34,166 bases of DNA. Origin: an uncultured Methylophilaceae bacterium (GTDB lineage Bacteria > Pseudomonadota > Gammaproteobacteria > Burkholderiales > Methylophilaceae). Made by a program: the position numbers and the translations under genes. Within the stretch, counting starts at the first letter, position 1, and each line of letters opens with the position of its first letter. Location of the stretch: assembly GCA_903870995.1 (NCBI GenBank), contig CAIQFD010000041.1, positions 1 to 34,166 of the forward strand. Direction: 5' to 3'. The notes under the pieces are model-generated. The model ran no database searches. It saw nothing but the letters and a program-made list of their open reading frames with translations, and was not told the DNA's origin. Shown piece after piece: positions 1 to 9,800 of the stretch.

Positions 1-186
1 ACCTATAAAATACGCGAACATAGCTTGCAGAAATTGCCTTATTTGCTAGTGGCAGGTGAGCGAGAAATGCAAAGCGGACAAGTGGCCGTGCGTACCAGAA
101 AAGGCGAAGACCTAGGTTCTATGCCAGTGCAAGCGTTTATAACGCTCTTGCAAGGCGAGGTTGAAGCTAAAGGTAGCGCGGCTTAG
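1..186 (+). CDS. thrS: Threonyl-tRNA synthetase, C-terminal fragment
   Basis: Frame 1 is open from the window edge to TAG and encodes the last 61 residues of threonyl-tRNA synthetase; the rest lies upstream of the window. The fragment contains [20 protein letters not shown] and [14 protein letters not shown], which match the C-terminal anticodon-binding domain of ThrRS, where the tRNA-Thr anticodon is recognised. The cytoplasmic enzyme charges tRNA-Thr. Its position directly before infC is the classical thrS-infC-rpmI-rplT-pheST order of proteobacteria, and the 50-base gap to the infC start suggests cotranscription. The call rests on the visible motif match plus gene order. Confidence 0.93.
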   Translation, partial: TYKIREHSLQKLPYLLVAGEREMQSGQVAVRTRKGEDLGSMPVQAFITLLQGEVEAKGSAA

Positions 187-236
187 CTTTTTATAAAAAC
201 GCTCGATATGAAGCGAAAAATTTTGGAGAATTTGCG

Positions 237-761
237 ATAGCTCAAGACAAAGAAGTAAGAATCAACGGTGACATAACAGCACAAGAGATTCGTTTGGTAG
301 GCGTGGATAATGAGCCGCTCGGTATTGTTTCATTGAGTGAAGCGCTCGCTAAAGCGGAAGAGATTGATATCGATTTGGTAGAAATCGCACCGCAAGCAAC
401 CCCGCCAGTGTGTCGTTTGATGGATTACGGTAAGTTTAAATACGCCGAGAGCAAACGTCAGCACGAAGCTCGTCTTAAGCAGAAGCAGGTTCAAGTAAAA
501 GAAATTAAGTTCCGCCCAGGTACGGATGATGGCGATTACAACATCAAGGTGCGGAATATTATTAAGTTTATTCAAGACGGCGATAAAGCAAAGATTACTT
601 TGCGCTTTAGAGGTCGTGAAATTACGCATCAAGAACTCGGCTTGGCCTTGTTGAAGCGTGTTGAAGCTGATTTAAAAGAGTATGCAGTGGTTGAGCAGTT
701 CCCTAAGATGGAAGGCCGCCAAATGGTGATGGTGTTATCACCGCTTAAAAAGGCTAAGTAG
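237..761 (+). CDS. infC: Translation initiation factor IF-3, AUA start
   Basis: IF-3 binds the 30S subunit, prevents premature 50S joining and checks the start codon and initiator tRNA. The 174-residue product reads [20 protein letters not shown] at its N-terminus. The N-domain covers about residues 8-77 and the C-domain about 85-170; E. coli IF-3 is 180 residues. I choose ATA at 237 because a GGAG Shine-Dalgarno sits 8 bases upstream (225-228), the conserved N-terminus begins exactly there, and no in-frame ATG, GTG or TTG exists upstream. A later TTG at 294 would cut off about 19 conserved residues. Rare start codons on infC are the known basis of IF-3 autorepression in enterics (AUU in E. 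coli); AUA here would fit the same logic. Rho-independent ends are absent before rpmI, so readthrough to rpmI is likely. Confidence 0.93.
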   Translation: MAQDKEVRINGDITAQEIRLVGVDNEPLGIVSLSEALAKAEEIDIDLVEIAPQATPPVCRLMDYGKFKYAESKRQHEARLKQKQVQVKEIKFRPGTDDGDYNIKVRNIIKFIQDGDKAKITLRFRGREITHQELGLALLKRVEADLKEYAVVEQFPKMEGRQMVMVLSPLKKAK

Positions 762-881
762 TTTTAGCTTTAAAGAATACAAGCTCACGAAAGTGGGTTT
801 TAAAGAAGTAGTACCAAGCTGTAGCGTCGCGGCCAAAGGCATGCCCGAACGCTCTTTTTAATGTTCCTTTAGGAGAAAAAA
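762..881 (+). promoter_or_regulatory. Leader region before rpmI-rplT
   Basis: This 120-base gap holds an 8-bp hairpin at 781-800 with a GAAA tetraloop (two G-U pairs) and a strong AGGAG ribosome site at 871-875 serving rpmI. In E. coli the corresponding leader folds into a structure bound by L20 that represses rpmI-rplT translation. I see the hairpin directly; a role as an L20 target is inference from position, and I could not draw the enteric pseudoknot by hand. Confidence 0.4.
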
Positions 882-1079
882 ATGCCAAAAATGAAGACCA
901 AGAGCAGCGCCAAAAAGCGCTTTAAGTTCTTAGGTAATGGCAAGGTAAAGCGTACGCATTCGCACCTTCGTCATATCCTGACTAAGAAGACCACCAAGCA
1001 AAAGCGTAAACTACGCGGCACGGCGATCGTTTCCCCAACTGATGTCAAGCGCGTCCGCGCAATGATGCCAACACAATAA
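882..1079 (+). CDS. rpmI: 50S ribosomal protein L35
   Basis: L35 is a small, highly basic protein of the large ribosomal subunit. The 65-residue product begins [20 protein letters not shown] and is rich in Lys and Arg, which matches the L35 family in length and N-terminal signature. The start is fixed by AGGAG six bases upstream of ATG. It lies 11 bases before rplT with that gene's AAGGAG site overlapping its stop, so the two are translated as a coupled pair, as in other bacteria. Nothing unusual is visible. Confidence 0.96.
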   Translation: MPKMKTKSSAKKRFKFLGNGKVKRTHSHLRHILTKKTTKQKRKLRGTAIVSPTDVKRVRAMMPTQ

Positions 1080-1090
1080 GGAGATAGATT

Positions 1091-1450
1091 ATGCCTAGAG
1101 TCAAACGTGGTGTCATAGCTCGCGCTCGTCACAAAAAAGTTTTAAACGCTGCCAAGGGTTACCGCGGTCGTCGTAAAAACGTTTACCGTGTTGCCAAGCA
1201 AGCGGTAATGAAGGCTGGTCAATATGCTTATCGTGACCGTCGTCAAAAGAAACGTCAATTCCGTACATTGTGGATCGCGCGTATTAACGCTGGTTCACGT
1301 GAGTGTGGTTTGACATACAGCCGTTTCATGAATGGTTTGAAGAAAGCCGCGATTGAAGTGGATCGTAAAGTATTAGCTGACTTAGCAGTGTTTGATAAAC
1401 CAGCATTTGCAAAATTCGTTGAATTAGCAAAAGCTGGCCTCGCAGCTTAG
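1091..1450 (+). CDS. rplT: 50S ribosomal protein L20
   Basis: L20 binds 23S rRNA early in 50S assembly and, in E. coli, represses its own operon. The 119-residue product starts [19 protein letters not shown] and carries the basic helical N-terminal extension (residues 1-60, including [20 protein letters not shown]) followed by the compact C-terminal domain with the conserved [14 protein letters not shown]. Length is typical of the family (about 118). A strong terminator follows 15 bases after the stop, so rplT is probably the last gene of the infC-rpmI-rplT unit or a partial read-through point into pheST. Confidence 0.97.
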   Translation: MPRVKRGVIARARHKKVLNAAKGYRGRRKNVYRVAKQAVMKAGQYAYRDRRQKKRQFRTLWIARINAGSRECGLTYSRFMNGLKKAAIEVDRKVLADLAVFDKPAFAKFVELAKAGLAA

Positions 1451-1464
1451 TTAGTGTAGGAATG

Positions 1465-1492
1465 AAAAGGAGGCTTCTGGCCTCCTTTTTTT
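1465..1492 (+). terminator. Rho-independent terminator after rplT
   Basis: A perfect stem pairs 1465-1474 with 1480-1489 around the loop TTCTG, its last A-U pairs lying in the run of seven T (1486-1492). It separates the ribosomal protein genes from pheST. It could be a full terminator or an attenuator for pheST; no clear antiterminator is visible. Confidence 0.9.
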
Positions 1493-1528
1493 ATTTAATC
1501 GTTGCCGTTCTATATGGCAAAAAGATGA

Positions 1529-2593
<1,065 letters not shown>

Positions 2594-2595
2594 AT

Positions 2596-4950
2596 ATGCA
2601 ATTTTCTGAACAATGGTTACGTGAGTACACCAACCCTGCGATTGATACTGAGGCGTTAAGCCATTTGCTCACCATGGCGGGCTTAGAAGTTGAGGGCCTG
2701 GATGGCGTCGGTGCTGAATTCACTAAAGTAGTGATTGCTGAAATTATCAGTGCAGAAAAACATCCTGATGCAGATCGTTTGCAGCTGCTTAAAGTGAATG
2801 TGGGCGCTGCTGAGCCGATACAAATTGTCTGCGGCGCAATCAACGCGCGTGTTGGCATAAAAGCGCCCTGTGCTTTGGTGGGTGCGGCGTTGCCAGGCTT
2901 TGATATAAAACAAGCGAAAGTGCGCGGCGTTGAGTCTTTCGGCATGATGTGCTCAGAAAAAGAGCTAGGGTTAGCCGCTGAAAGTGCAGGTATTTTAGAG
3001 TTGCCTGCAGATGCGCCCGTTGGCCAAGATATTCGTCAATTTCTTGGCTTAAATGACAAACTATTTACCCTCAAATTAACGCCTAACCGAAGCGACTGTT
3101 TAAGCCTAGTAGGTATTGCGCGGGAGGTAGCCGCATTAACGGGTGCTAAGTTGGCGTTGCCTAATGCAGAAGCTGTGAGCGCACAAATTACTGATAGCAA
3201 AATCGTGAGTGTTGCTGACAAAGAAGCTTGTGCGATTTATTCAGGCCGTTTAGTTAAAGGTGTGGATGCGCTAGCAACAACCCCTGCATGGATGGTGCGC
3301 CGCTTGGAACGTAGCGGTTTACATAGCATCAGTGCGATTGTTGATATTACCAATTACGTTTTGCTTGAGCTTGGTCAGCCTATGCACGCGTTTGATGCAG
3401 CTAAATTGACTGGCGAGATTGACGTGCGATGGGCAAGCCAGGGCGAAGAGATTGTTTTGCTTAACCAGCAAACAGTCAAGCTTGATAAAGATATGTTAGT
3501 GATTGCTGATAATACTGGCGCGATTGCTTTTGCTGGCGTGATGGGTGGTGCATCAACAGCAGTTTCAGATAGCACGCAAGATATATTCTTGGAAAGTGCA
3601 TTTTTTACGCCTGACACCATTGCAGGTAAAGGTCGTCGCTTTGGTATTAGTACGGATTCTTCTTATCGTTTTGAACGTGGTGTGGATTACGGTAGAACCC
3701 TACAAGCTTTAGATCGTGCAACTGCGTTAGTGCTTGAGATTTGCGGCGGCCAGGCTGGGCCTGTTACGGCAGTGAATGGTACATTGCCAGCACGCGTGCC
3801 AACTAATTTGCGCATGGCGAAATTGAACTCAATTTTAGGCATTACGCTGAAAGAAAGCTTAGTTGCTAAGTTATTCGATCAGCTTGGTTTTGCTTATGTT
3901 TTAAAGGCTGGCACGTTTGAGGTGTCGCCGCCTAGCTATCGCTTTGATATCGAACGCGAAGAAGATCTTATTGAAGAAATCGCCCGCTTGCATGGGTACG
4001 ACAACATTCCTGCCATCGCACCAGTAGCAGATTTGCGCATGTTGGCTGATTCTGAAGGTCTTGCGGCACGTCATGTTTTCCAAGACGCATTGGTTGCGAA
4101 TGATTATCAAGAGGTCGTGACATACAGCTTTGTGGATGAAAGCTGGGAGCGTGATTTACTAGCAAACGCCAATCCAATTAAGCTAAAGAACCCAATTGCG
4201 AGCAATTTGAGCGTGATGCGCTCTTCCATTTGGGGTGGGCTATTGGATGTGTTGGTTTACAACTTGAACCGTCAGCAAACACGCGTGCGCTTGTTTGAAA
4301 TCGGTGCAACATATCATCATGCGGCCAATAACGCTTATGCGGAAACCACGCGTGTTTCAGGATTGGCTTATGGCGATGCGTTACCAGAACAGTGGGGCGA
4401 GGCGGCGCGCAGTGTAGATTTCTACGATGTAAAAGCTGATGTGGATCGCTTGACGCTTGGTCGTGCTGAATATGTTGCCGTAACCCATCCAGCCTTGCAT
4501 CCAGGCCAAAGCGCAGAAGTGATGTTAAATGGTAAAGCGATTGGTTGGCTAGGTAAGCTTCATCCTAAATGGCAGCAGCATTATCAATTGCCGCGCGGTG
4601 TGGTGTTATTTGAGCTGGATTTTGTAGCTTTGCAACAACGTCAAGTCCCAGCTTATTCTGAAGTTTCCAAATTCCCACCGATTCGTCGTGATATGGCGGT
4701 ATTGGTTGATGAGAGTGTTTCAGTGGGTGAATTGTTAAATGCAATGCAGGCTGAACGCGTTGAGTTTGTTACGGAAATTGGCTTGTTCGACGTTTATCGT
4801 GGCAAGGGAATTCCAGAAAATCAAAAGAGCTTAGCGTTCTTCGTGATGATGCAAGACGCCCAGCGCTCCTTGCTTGATGCTGACGCAGATAAGGTAATGG
4901 CTAGCTTGCTAGAAACTGTCAAAAAACAGTTTGGTGCGGAGTTAAGATAG
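2596..4950 (+). CDS. pheT: Phenylalanyl-tRNA synthetase beta subunit
   Basis: The beta subunit of PheRS, carrying tRNA recognition and B3/B4 editing of misacylated Tyr-tRNA-Phe. The 784-residue product is of normal length. From the N-terminus it shows an EMAP-like tRNA-binding domain (about 39-150, with VVIAEIISAEKHPDADRLQL), the B3/B4 editing region (about 210-380), B5 (about 400-475), a catalytic-like core, and a C-terminal ferredoxin-fold anticodon-binding domain from about residue 690 (KFPPIRRDMAVLVDESVSVG to the end). It sits two bases after pheS and 122 bases before ihfA, the order seen in many proteobacteria. No defects are seen. Confidence 0.97.
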   Translation: MQFSEQWLREYTNPAIDTEALSHLLTMAGLEVEGLDGVGAEFTKVVIAEIISAEKHPDADRLQLLKVNVGAAEPIQIVCGAINARVGIKAPCALVGAALPGFDIKQAKVRGVESFGMMCSEKELGLAAESAGILELPADAPVGQDIRQFLGLNDKLFTLKLTPNRSDCLSLVGIAREVAALTGAKLALPNAEAVSAQITDSKIVSVADKEACAIYSGRLVKGVDALATTPAWMVRRLERSGLHSISAIVDITNYVLLELGQPMHAFDAAKLTGEIDVRWASQGEEIVLLNQQTVKLDKDMLVIADNTGAIAFAGVMGGASTAVSDSTQDIFLESAFFTPDTIAGKGRRFGISTDSSYRFERGVDYGRTLQALDRATALVLEICGGQAGPVTAVNGTLPARVPTNLRMAKLNSILGITLKESLVAKLFDQLGFAYVLKAGTFEVSPPSYRFDIEREEDLIEEIARLHGYDNIPAIAPVADLRMLADSEGLAARHVFQDALVANDYQEVVTYSFVDESWERDLLANANPIKLKNPIASNLSVMRSSIWGGLLDVLVYNLNRQQTRVRLFEIGATYHHAANNAYAETTRVSGLAYGDALPEQWGEAARSVDFYDVKADVDRLTLGRAEYVAVTHPALHPGQSAEVMLNGKAIGWLGKLHPKWQQHYQLPRGVVLFELDFVALQQRQVPAYSEVSKFPPIRRDMAVLVDESVSVGELLNAMQAERVEFVTEIGLFDVYRGKGIPENQKSLAFFVMMQDAQRSLLDADADKVMASLLETVKKQFGAELR

Positions 4951-5072
4951 TCACCAAAGTAATTGTTAAAAAACATTAAGTATTGTTAAATAATGTTAAA
5001 TCATTGTATGATGTCAAAACATTATCGATAGTAAATTTATAGATAATTCAAGAAAGTAGCAGGGGATTGGGC
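4951..5072 (+). promoter_or_regulatory. AT-rich pheT-ihfA spacer, probable ihfA promoter
   Basis: This 122-base spacer is very AT-rich and holds three direct copies of TGTTAAA (4964-4970, 4984-4990, 4994-5000), the first two spaced 20 bases apart (about two helical turns). No convincing -35/-10 pair or clean IHF consensus was found by eye. The ribosome site AGGGGA (5061-5066) precedes ATG at 5073. IHF is known to autoregulate ihfA in E. coli, so these AT-rich repeats may be regulatory, but that is inference. Confidence 0.4.
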
Positions 5073-5375
5073 ATGACACTAACAAAAGCAGATATGGCAG
5101 AGATGTTATTCGACCAGGTGGGTCTGAATAAACGTGAAGCTAAAGATATGGTCGAAGCATTTTTCGAAGAGATTCGCGTGGCTTTAGAGTCTGGCGATAC
5201 CGTTAAGCTATCAGGCTTCGGTAACTTTGAATTGCGTAAAAAATCTGAGCGTCCAGGTCGTAATCCAAAAACAGGCGAAGAAATACCAATTACAGCACGT
5301 CGTGTTGTTACGTTTCACGCAAGTCAAAAATTAAAAAGCAAGGTAGAGGAAACTTATGGCGGAGCAAGCGCTTAA
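5073..5375 (+). CDS. ihfA: Integration host factor subunit alpha
   Basis: IHF-alpha pairs with IHF-beta to bend DNA sharply at specific sites in replication, recombination and transcription. The 100-residue product begins [20 protein letters not shown] and has the HU/IHF signature [20 protein letters not shown] at about residues 48-67, with the intercalating-proline arm ([12 protein letters not shown]). Sequence details ([26 protein letters not shown]) fit the alpha rather than the beta subunit. I prefer ATG 5073 over the TTG two codons upstream because AGGGGA is well spaced for it. The 3' end overlaps the merR start by 20 bases, so the two are translationally linked. Confidence 0.96.
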   Translation: MTLTKADMAEMLFDQVGLNKREAKDMVEAFFEEIRVALESGDTVKLSGFGNFELRKKSERPGRNPKTGEEIPITARRVVTFHASQKLKSKVEETYGGASA

Positions 5376-5772
5376 TATCGAGCTTCCACCAATCCCAGCG
5401 AAACGCTACTTCACGATTGGTGAAGTCAGTGAATTGTGTGGGGTAAAGCCGCACGTCTTAAGATACTGGGAGCAAGAGTTTACTCAACTTAGCCCAGTCA
5501 AACGTCGTGGTAACCGCCGTTACTACCAGCACCACGAAGTGCTCCTTATTCGCCGTATTCGAGCACTTTTATATGATGATGGCTTTACAATCAGCGGTGC
5601 ACGCAATTTGCTTGATGCAAAGGGTAGATTAAAGTCTGATAAGAACAAAGCACCAGATGGCGAAACGGGTGAAGCATTAAACAATGTGCCATTGACTCAG
5701 GACTCTAGTGTTGATGTGCAAGCCTTGCGTAATGAGCTAGCTGAAATCTCAGCTATTTTAAAAGTCGATTAG
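5356..5772 (+). CDS. Small MerR-family transcriptional regulator
   Basis: A 138-residue MerR-type DNA-binding protein. The winged-helix domain occupies about residues 17-85: [20 protein letters not shown], then WEQEF, then the wing residues [20 protein letters not shown]. The remaining 50 residues are short and polar and lack the cysteine metal-binding loop of MerR/CueR or a drug-binding domain, so the ligand is unknown. A MerR protein directly after ihfA is a recurrent arrangement in beta- and gammaproteobacteria. Translation starts inside the last codons of ihfA. Function beyond DNA binding cannot be stated; regulation of its own operon is a possibility. Confidence 0.85.
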   Translation: MAEQALNIELPPIPAKRYFTIGEVSELCGVKPHVLRYWEQEFTQLSPVKRRGNRRYYQHHEVLLIRRIRALLYDDGFTISGARNLLDAKGRLKSDKNKAPDGETGEALNNVPLTQDSSVDVQALRNELAEISAILKVD

Positions 5773-5799
5773 TTTAGTATCTCAAGTCTCATTTTATTT

Positions 5800-5824
5800 G
5801 AAGCCTCAGTTTTGCTGGGGCTTC
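5800..5824 (+). other. Hairpin after merR without T-tract
   Basis: A 10-bp stem (one G-U pair) pairs 5800-5809 with 5815-5824 around a TTTTG loop, 27 bases after the merR stop. No U-run follows on either strand, so it may be an RNA 3'-end stabiliser or a weak terminator rather than a standard one. Confidence 0.45.
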
Positions 5825-5844
5825 GTCATATCCAGCCTTTCAGC

Positions 5845-5850
5845 TATAAT
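5845..5850 (+). promoter_or_regulatory. -10 box of tRNA-Pro promoter
   Basis: A perfect TATAAT lies 31 bases before the mature tRNA-Pro 5' end, so initiation near 5857 would leave a short leader for RNase P. The best -35 candidate (TTCGTC at 5822-5827, 17-base spacer) is weak. Confidence 0.6.
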
Positions 5851-5881
5851 TCAAGTCTTGTTGCGAAAGCGGCAACCGGTT

Positions 5882-5958
5882 CGGGGCGTAGCGCAGCCTG
5901 GTAGCGTACTTGTCTGGGGGACAAGGGGTCGCAGGTTCAAATCCTGCCGTTCCGACCA
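5882..5958 (+). tRNA. tRNA-Pro (anticodon GGG)
   Basis: The 77-base cloverleaf has the acceptor stem CGGGGCG/CGTTCCG, the anticodon stem CTTGT/ACAAG, loop CTGGGGG with anticodon GGG at 5916-5918 and G at position 37, a T-arm with GGTTCAAATCC, and an encoded CCA. It reads CCC and CCU proline codons. An apparent 65-codon reading frame across it is a shadow. Confidence 0.97.
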
Positions 5959-5980
5959 ATCAAACATCGGTTTTCAAAAC

Positions 5981-6009
5981 ACCAAGCCGGCCTAGCGCTG
6001 GTTTTTTTG
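5981..6009 (+). terminator. Probable terminator after tRNA-Pro
   Basis: An imperfect stem (ACCA with TGGT, then GC with GC past a bulged A) is followed by seven T. Its 3' half, CCTAGCGCTGGTTTTTTT, is nearly the same as the 3' half of the terminator at 21841-21883, which supports the assignment despite the weak pairing. Confidence 0.6.
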
Positions 6010-6086
6010 TTTCTCTATGCTGTTTCTGTCGTAGATTGTATGATGTCGAAATTCATATTTTTGCTTGATAAAATCGACTTTATATT

Positions 6087-6716
6087 TTGAAAAACGCCGA
6101 TTCACTTACCTCTAATTCCAATCCGCTATCTGAAAGTCGCGTTATATACTTGATTGAAGACGACGATGATTGTCGTTCCAATATTGCGCAATTTTTGAAT
6201 CTTAAAGGCTATCAAGTCTTTTCATATCCTGCGGCAGACGGATTTCTAAGAGAGGCTTTGGTTGCCCCTGCTGTCCTGGTCTCTGATATGCAGATGCCAG
6301 GCTTGACGGGGGTGGATGTCCAGACCGTGTTAATTGAGCGGGGTGTGGAAATGCCGATGATATTTATCAGTGGCGAAAGTACGTTCCAGCAAGCCGTACA
6401 AGCGATGAAGCAGGGCGCTGCTGAGTTTTTGGCTAAGCCGGTTAGTCCTGAGGAATTGTTGTTGGCTATCGAGCGAGCTTTTGAAAAGCTTTCTATTGAG
6501 GCGGCGACGTACATCACCAAACTTAGCTTAGAAGTTAAGCTTCAAAAGTTATCTCCACGCGAACGCATGGTTTACGACTTGCTCCGTGAGGGCTTTAGCA
6601 ATCCTCAGCTTGTTGATCGCATGGGTATTTCCATGCCGACAGTGAAGGAATATAAAGCGAATGTGTTTAGAAAGTTAGAAATTGAACACTTATCAGAATT
6701 AATGAAGCTCCATTAA
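6087..6716 (+). CDS. Orphan FixJ-type response regulator
   Basis: A 209-residue two-component response regulator. The receiver domain (about 18-130) has the acidic pocket EDDDD at 24-28, phospho-acceptor D67 in VSDMQMPGLTG, the switch S95 in FISGES and K117 in LAKPV. The LuxR/GerE-type helix-turn-helix (about 153-209) starts LSPRERMVYDLLREG and includes the recognition helix MPTVKEYKANVFRKL. This is the FixJ/NarL architecture of DNA-binding regulators. The only available start is TTG at 6087, because a stop lies at 6069 and the next ATG is inside the receiver; no Shine-Dalgarno is evident. No histidine kinase is adjacent. Lying 158 bases before the giant surface operon on the same strand, it is a candidate regulator of it (inference). 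Confidence 0.85.
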   Translation: MKNADSLTSNSNPLSESRVIYLIEDDDDCRSNIAQFLNLKGYQVFSYPAADGFLREALVAPAVLVSDMQMPGLTGVDVQTVLIERGVEMPMIFISGESTFQQAVQAMKQGAAEFLAKPVSPEELLLAIERAFEKLSIEAATYITKLSLEVKLQKLSPRERMVYDLLREGFSNPQLVDRMGISMPTVKEYKANVFRKLEIEHLSELMKLH

Positions 6717-6874
6717 CTTTTAGGCTAATTTTTTTCTCTCGACTCTCCCCTCGGCGTTATCCCCAACAACTCTCATGAGCGGCCTTAGCTCGCCAACACC
6801 CTACTTTTGCAGGGTATTCCACTGTTTGCTTATCCACTAAAATTCGCAACTCCCTTTTGTAGCTGGTTGGTTTT
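6717..6874 (+). promoter_or_regulatory. Spacer before giant surface-protein gene
   Basis: This 158-base spacer should contain the promoter of the surface operon. I see a short T-rich stretch just after the regulator stop, a 5-bp hairpin arm pair near 6799-6816, and a DnaA-box-like TTATCCACT at 6830-6838. No clear sigma-70 -35/-10, sigma-54 site or riboswitch could be recognised. Confidence 0.35.
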
Positions 6875-9800
6875 ATGTGGAATTTAAAAAGCAAATTGTC
6901 TTTTTGTGGTGCGGTGTTAAAAGCGGCGCTGATCGAAAAGTCTGCTGGCTTATTAGCGCCACGCACCAATCAATCTCAAAAGAATATCTTACATTTAAGA
7001 AGCTGGGTTTTAGGTGCTTTGCTTCTATCTATGACAGCTGTTTCAGAATCTGCCACGATTTCGGAAGGCTTTACTGATTCTATTGCACCAGGCTGGGTCC
7101 TGGGAAATAACGCATGTTTAACAGCAAGTACGACCGTTGCTTGCGGAAGCAACAATACTACTGCAACCGCTGTCAGTGGTAATGATACGGCTGGTAATGG
7201 CTGGTTGCGGCTAACAAGCGCAGCAGAGAATCAAAAAGGTTTTGCCTACTACGATGTTCCAGTGAATCCAACTCAAGGCTTGACCGTGAGTTTTGAATAT
7301 GCAACTTATGGTGGTAAAGGCATAGGTTCGTATGCAAGTGCAGGACCTGCAGGTGCCGACGGCATTGCATTTTTTATGTTTGATGCGAGTCAAACATTTA
7401 AATTAGGTGCTTTTGGTTCAAGTTTGGGTTATGCGGATAATAAAACCAACAGTGGCGGCAGTGGTATGGCTGGCGGCTATTTTGGTGTTGGCTTTGACGA
7501 GTTTGGTAGTTGGCCTGACGCAAAGTCACATGCTTGTAGTGGCCCCGCCAATGGTGCAGGCTCTGGTTACGGTGCTGGTACAAGCCAATGGCCTAACACG
7601 ATTGGTGTCCGCGGTCCTGTTGGAGCAACTGCAGCGACCTCTTATTGTTGGTTGGGTAATCAAACAACGTATTCACCAATTCCTGGCGGGGTTGGCAGTG
7701 TTAACTTCAGCCGTTGGTCTGGACCTAACGATAGTACGAATGCCTATCGAAAAGCAACAGTGACGTTAACCCCGAATGCAGGCAGTTACACCATCAAGGT
7801 TGATTTGCTCCAAGCAAATGGTGTGACTTTAACGCCTGTTAGTTCCGTCACCGTTCCTGGCACCGCTCCTGCTAGCTTGAAGTTTGGCTTCTCTGCCTCC
7901 ACTGGGGGGGCTGTCAATTACCATGAAATTAGAAACTTTAGTTATGCCAGTATGCAAGCTGCGCCGCCTAAGTTATCTATTTCAAAGTCGGGTCCTGCCA
8001 AATTCGCATCTGGTGGAACGGCAACCTATACCGTGAATGTATCTAATGCCCCTAGTGCTGATCCTACGACGGGTGATGTCGGTTTTATTGATGCATTGCC
8101 AACTGGCTATACGTTTGCCAGTGCGCCAGCGAGTGCAAGCAATAATGGTTTTACCTGTACAACAGGTGTAACCCCAAATCAAGTGGCGTGTACATCAAGT
8201 TCACCAATCTTTGGTGGCGTGACTAAAGCCGTGACATTCACGGTAAATGTTGCAACGGGATTAGCTTTGAATACAGCCGTTGTTAACCAAGTGCAGATTG
8301 ATCCAACTAAGTCTGGTGGTGATACAGCCGCAGCGAGTGCGAACTGCCCGCAATTTAATAGCGCATTGGATGTATCATCCACTGCTGTTTGGACATCTGC
8401 TCAATCTACAGATAAATACTGTGCTGCTTCTCTCTCTCGGATTATTGAGCCTAAATTGTCGATTGCCAAGTCAGGGCCTGCTAAATTTGCAGCTGGCGGT
8501 ACGGCAACTTATACAGTCAGCGTATCGAACGCCACGGGTTTAGTGCCTACAGTTGGCGCTGTTGGCTTTATCGATACATTGCCAACTGGCTACACGTTTG
8601 CCAGTGCACCAGTCAGCACAAGCAATAATGATTTTACCTGTACTGCAGGCACAAACCCTAATGATGTGGTGTGTACAACCAGCACCCCGATTGCTAGCCC
8701 AGCGACTAAAGCCGTGACATTTACTGTGAACGTGCCAACAGGCTTGGCGTTAAATACAGCTATGCTTAACCAAGTTAAGATAGATCCAACCAAGGCTGGT
8801 GGCGATTCAACAGTTCAAAACTGTACCACCTTAAACACTTCAACTTTGACCACTGCTGGTGCTACTGCACAATCAACTGATAAGCAATGTGCCGCTTTTA
8901 ACTCTTTGATTACTGAACCTAAGTTGTCGATTGCTAAATCAGGCCCGCCTAGAGTGCAATCTGGCGGTACAGCAACTTATACGGTCACAGTATCGAATGC
9001 GACTGGTTTGGCGGCTACCATTGGGGACGTTAGTTTTATCGATACATTGCCAGCGGGTTACACGTTTGCGAGTGCTCCGGTGAGTGCTAGCAATAATGGT
9101 TTTACCTGTGCCGCAGGTACAAACCCCAATGATGTCGTATGTACAACCAGCACGCCAATTGCTAGTCCGGCGACTAAAGCGGTGACATTTACAGTGAATG
9201 TTCCATCTGGTTTAGCAATTGGTTCATCGGTGCTTAATCAAGTAAGGATAGATCCAACTAAAACGGGTGGCGATTCAACGGTTCAAAACTGTACAACGTT
9301 AAATACGACGACTTTAGCGCTTGGTTCGGCAGGACAGTCGACTGATAAGCAATGTGCCGCTTACAACTCTCAAGTTTCTACGCAGTTCGATGTGTCGAAA
9401 GCACTCACTGCGGCTAAGTCTTATATCGGCACTGGTGGCACAACTGTAGCGACAGCATCTGGCACCAATACGATTGGCTCAACTAACTTTCCGACAACCC
9501 TTAGCACTTGGGCTGTGAGGCCATCTGATGAATTAACTTACACCATCACGACCAAAGAACAGGTGGGGACTGCCTCTACGGCAACCATTACTGAAACAGT
9601 GCCAGAGGGCGCAACTTACTTTGGCCCTGCGACAGAAGGTTGGAGTTGCCCAGTAGGCTCAGTTGCTGGGACAAGCTGTAATAAAACCATTAGTCTTGCG
9701 GCAAATGCGACGGTGACATCTGCTTTCACCGTCAAGATGAGGTTAACACCTATGCCTTTGCCAAGCCCGATTATCAATACGGTCACTGTGCCAGGCAGTA

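Noticed and set aside
5798-5995. 65-codon plus-strand frame between merR and the response regulator
   Set aside because: It runs straight through tRNA-Pro and has no protein-like composition or ribosome site.
6713-6728. TTAACTTTTAGGCTA before the giant gene resembles TTAATTTTTAGGCTA at 21962-21976, a possible shared regulatory site
   Set aside because: A 15-base match with one mismatch between two AT-rich places is expected many times by chance in a window of this size, and no symmetry is present.
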